Assembly (NCBI RefSeq): GCF_000814325.1
Contig: NZ_JPHF01000002.1
Span: forward strand, 496,001 to 560,000
Direction of reading: 5' to 3'
Length of the DNA: 64,000 bases
Source of the DNA: Flavihumibacter sp. ZG627
GTDB lineage: Bacteria > Bacteroidota > Bacteroidia > Chitinophagales > Chitinophagaceae
Shown: positions 62,809 through 64,000 of the stretch, in pieces
How positions within the stretch are numbered: position 1 is the stretch's first letter
Layout: each line of letters starts with the position of its first letter
Program-made: the position numbers and the translations under genes
The notes under the pieces: model-generated
Told to the model about the DNA's origin: nothing
Seen by the model: only the letters and a program-made list of their open reading frames with translations
Database searches by the model: none

Positions 62809-63297
62809 ATGACCAGAAAAGCATTCCATTTTGATTATGATGTATACCAATCCCTCGATGAACTGACAGAAGAGGATGCCTGGCTTCTGGCCGAAGCAAG
62901 GGAAGTTACAACCCATGCATATGCCCCCTATTCAAATTTCTTTGTGGGGGCGGTAGCAAAACTTGCCAATGGGGAGATCCTTGCTGGTTCCAACCAGGAA
63001 AATGCATCCTTTCCTGTAGGGTTATGCGCAGAAAGGGTTTTACTGGCTTCCGTTTCTTCTCTTTTCCCCAAGATCCCGATAGACACTATTGCATTAAGTT
63101 ACCGGAGCAGCCAGGTGGAAAGTAATCATCCCATCACACCATGCGGAATTTGCAGGCAATCGCTGCAGGAATATGAAGACCGGGTTAAGCATCCTATACG
63201 GCTGATCCTTGGTGGAATGGAAGGGCCTGTATACATTATCTCCAGCGCGAGCATGTTGTTGCCACTATCCTTTTCGGGGGGTGATATGGGCACCTGA
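62809..63297 (+). CDS. cdd: Cytidine deaminase
   Basis: Hydrolytic deamination of (deoxy)cytidine in pyrimidine salvage. 162 residues, tetramer-type. Zinc site: catalytic motif CAERVLLAS (C and Glu) and PCGICRQSL with two cysteines; substrate-side NASFPVGLCAE and YAPYSNFFVGA. The N-terminal ~35 residues (FDYDVYQSLDEL) form an extra helix common in this phylum. 33 bp after lepB; 1 bp from the end of the convergent ogt. Confidence 0.95.
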   Translation: MTRKAFHFDYDVYQSLDELTEEDAWLLAEAREVTTHAYAPYSNFFVGAVAKLANGEILAGSNQENASFPVGLCAERVLLASVSSLFPKIPIDTIALSYRSSQVESNHPITPCGICRQSLQEYEDRVKHPIRLILGGMEGPVYIISSASMLLPLSFSGGDMGT

Positions 63298-63298
63298 A

Positions 63299-63790
63299 TC
63301 AGAAAAGAGTTTGAACACCATGGGCGATCTTTCTTTCATGATCCAGTAACCATTTCTTTCTACCGATACCCCCTGCATAACCTACCATTTCGCGGTTAGT
63401 TCCTATTACCCGGTGGCAGGGAACGATTATGGCGATATTATTTTTGCCATTTGCAGAAGCAGCAGCGCGTATAACTTTTGGATCACCCAGTTTTCTTGCT
63501 AGGTCCATATATGATATTGTACGTCCAAAGGAGATGGCAGTAAGTTCACCCCATACCTGCTGCTGAAATCCGGTTCCGGTCTGGCTCACGGGCAGGTCGA
63601 ACTGCCTTCGATGACCAGAAAAATATTCAATAAGCTGGTCGGTACAATTCTGTAAAAGAGCATTCCAGCTAATCTCCTGCGACATATCACTTAATTCCTC
63701 TTTCTCACAAAAATGAACTTCTTCCACATAACTTTCAGTAACAGTTATGCGAATAATGCCAATGGGAGAGTGGTACCACGTTTGAGGCAT
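63299..63790 (-). CDS. ogt: Methylated-DNA--protein-cysteine methyltransferase
   Basis: Suicide repair of O6-methylguanine. 163 residues from ATG 63790 (a TTG at 63799 is in frame but overlaps the csaA stop). Active-site PCHRVIG with acceptor Cys, FGRTISYMDLARKLGDPKVIRAA helix-turn-helix, and the following asparagine loop SANGKNNIAI. No Ada N-terminal regulatory domain, so the Ogt type. It follows csaA by 5 bp. Confidence 0.95.
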   Translation of the reverse strand: MPQTWYHSPIGIIRITVTESYVEEVHFCEKEELSDMSQEISWNALLQNCTDQLIEYFSGHRRQFDLPVSQTGTGFQQQVWGELTAISFGRTISYMDLARKLGDPKVIRAAASANGKNNIAIIVPCHRVIGTNREMVGYAGGIGRKKWLLDHERKIAHGVQTLF

Positions 63791-63795
63791 AGTTA

Positions 63796-64000
63796 TCAAC
63801 CTATTTTATGACCGTTTGAAACGGGTCGTTCAGGTTTCAATAAAACTACATCATTGTTTTCATTATATATTCCAAGAACGAGGCAATCACTGGTGAATCC
63901 CGCAATCCGTTTGGGTGGGAAGTTCACTACAGCAATGACCTGCATACCCACCAAAGATTCTGTTGAATATAGTACAGTGATCTGGGCAGATGTTTTTTTT
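63796..64000 (-). CDS. csaA: tRNA-binding protein CsaA-like, 5' truncated by window edge
   Basis: C-terminal 67 residues visible, read on the minus strand from the window end to TGA 63796. Diagnostic sequence: TSAQITVLYSTESLVGMQ, AVVNFPPKRIAGF, CLVLGIYNENNDVVLL and PVSNGHKIG, which match the CsaA/YtpR-type tRNA-binding OB fold (chaperone-like secretion-related protein in Bacillus). The stop codon sits 5 bp before the ogt start. Start and N-terminal part lie outside the window. Confidence 0.85.
   Translation of the reverse strand, partial: KKTSAQITVLYSTESLVGMQVIAVVNFPPKRIAGFTSDCLVLGIYNENNDVVLLKPERPVSNGHKIG

Noticed and set aside
1-64000. CRISPR arrays, tRNA/rRNA genes, insertion sequences, prophage or integrase genes
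   Set aside because: I looked through all intergenic regions: no regularly spaced direct repeats of CRISPR size, no tRNA-like cloverleaf ends, no transposase or integrase motifs.

Overview
The window is about 64 kb of chromosomal, almost wholly core-genome sequence from a member of the Bacteroidota, most likely a chitinophagaceae-type organism. The family level is inferred from protein style and gene order. Reasons: many genes are preceded by the Bacteroidota -7 element TAnnTTTG, in four cases with a TTG about 20 nt further upstream; purine-rich Shine-Dalgarno sites are mostly absent; base composition is moderate (low-40s % GC by eye); and typical lineage features are present: a ~520-residue signal peptidase I, a parE/DUF1835/VOC/parC block, a siroheme-synthase/TauE fusion inside the sulfate cluster, and lipoproteins with Bacteroidota-like lipoboxes. 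No tRNA, rRNA, CRISPR array, insertion sequence, prophage or integrase was seen.

Region 1-10.2 kb is one co-directional assimilatory sulfate-reduction/cysteine cluster: cysJ (5' end outside the window), cysI, cobA, cysE, cysM/K, cysH, cysD, a siroheme synthase-TSUP transporter fusion, and cysN. It covers sulfate activation (CysDN), reduction of APS (CysH has the Fe-S cysteines of APS reductases, and no cysC kinase is present), sulfite reduction (CysJI), siroheme supply (CobA plus the fusion protein) and cysteine assembly (CysE, CysM/K). Region 10.3-14.2 kb holds ftsE and, convergent to it, an overlapping trio of two glycosyltransferases and a Gfo/Idh/MocA oxidoreductase.

Region 14.3-24.7 kb carries rpsO, pnp, prmA, plsY, an M48 lipoprotein protease, a DUF3052-like/YdeI protein, a TPR lipoprotein, dnaG (minus) and tcdA. 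Region 24.6-26.4 kb (minus) holds a rhodanese-thioredoxin lipoprotein, a YkgJ-type Cys-cluster protein and two small acidic paralogues. Region 26.8-32.5 kb encodes topoisomerase IV (parE, parC) with DUF1835 and VOC genes between them. Region 32.8-38.0 kb (minus) carries an exported orphan, smpB, accD, pgi and threonine aldolase; smc follows on the plus strand.

Region 42.0-46.7 kb (minus) encodes an S10 carboxypeptidase-like protein, trmN6, tsaD and a MacB-type permease. Then come a coiled-coil protein, an EF-G paralogue with altered GTPase motifs flanked on both sides by repeat-built inverted repeats, two small orphans, a Ca2+-type P-ATPase with an AI-2E family permease, a thiolase, a GNAT acetyltransferase, an S41 protease and pdhB.

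Region 58.7-64 kb contains the more regulatory content: a 46-residue membrane miniprotein with a near-perfect promoter, divergent from an NtrC-like response regulator that has no DNA-binding domain and has GSFTSA in place of GAFTGA; a MerR/B12-binding regulator; lepB; cdd; ogt; and the 3' part of csaA. I see no obvious new multi-gene system. The best candidates for new biology are the truncated NtrC-like regulator with its miniprotein neighbour, the EF-G paralogue with its flanking inverted repeats, and the twin acidic proteins.
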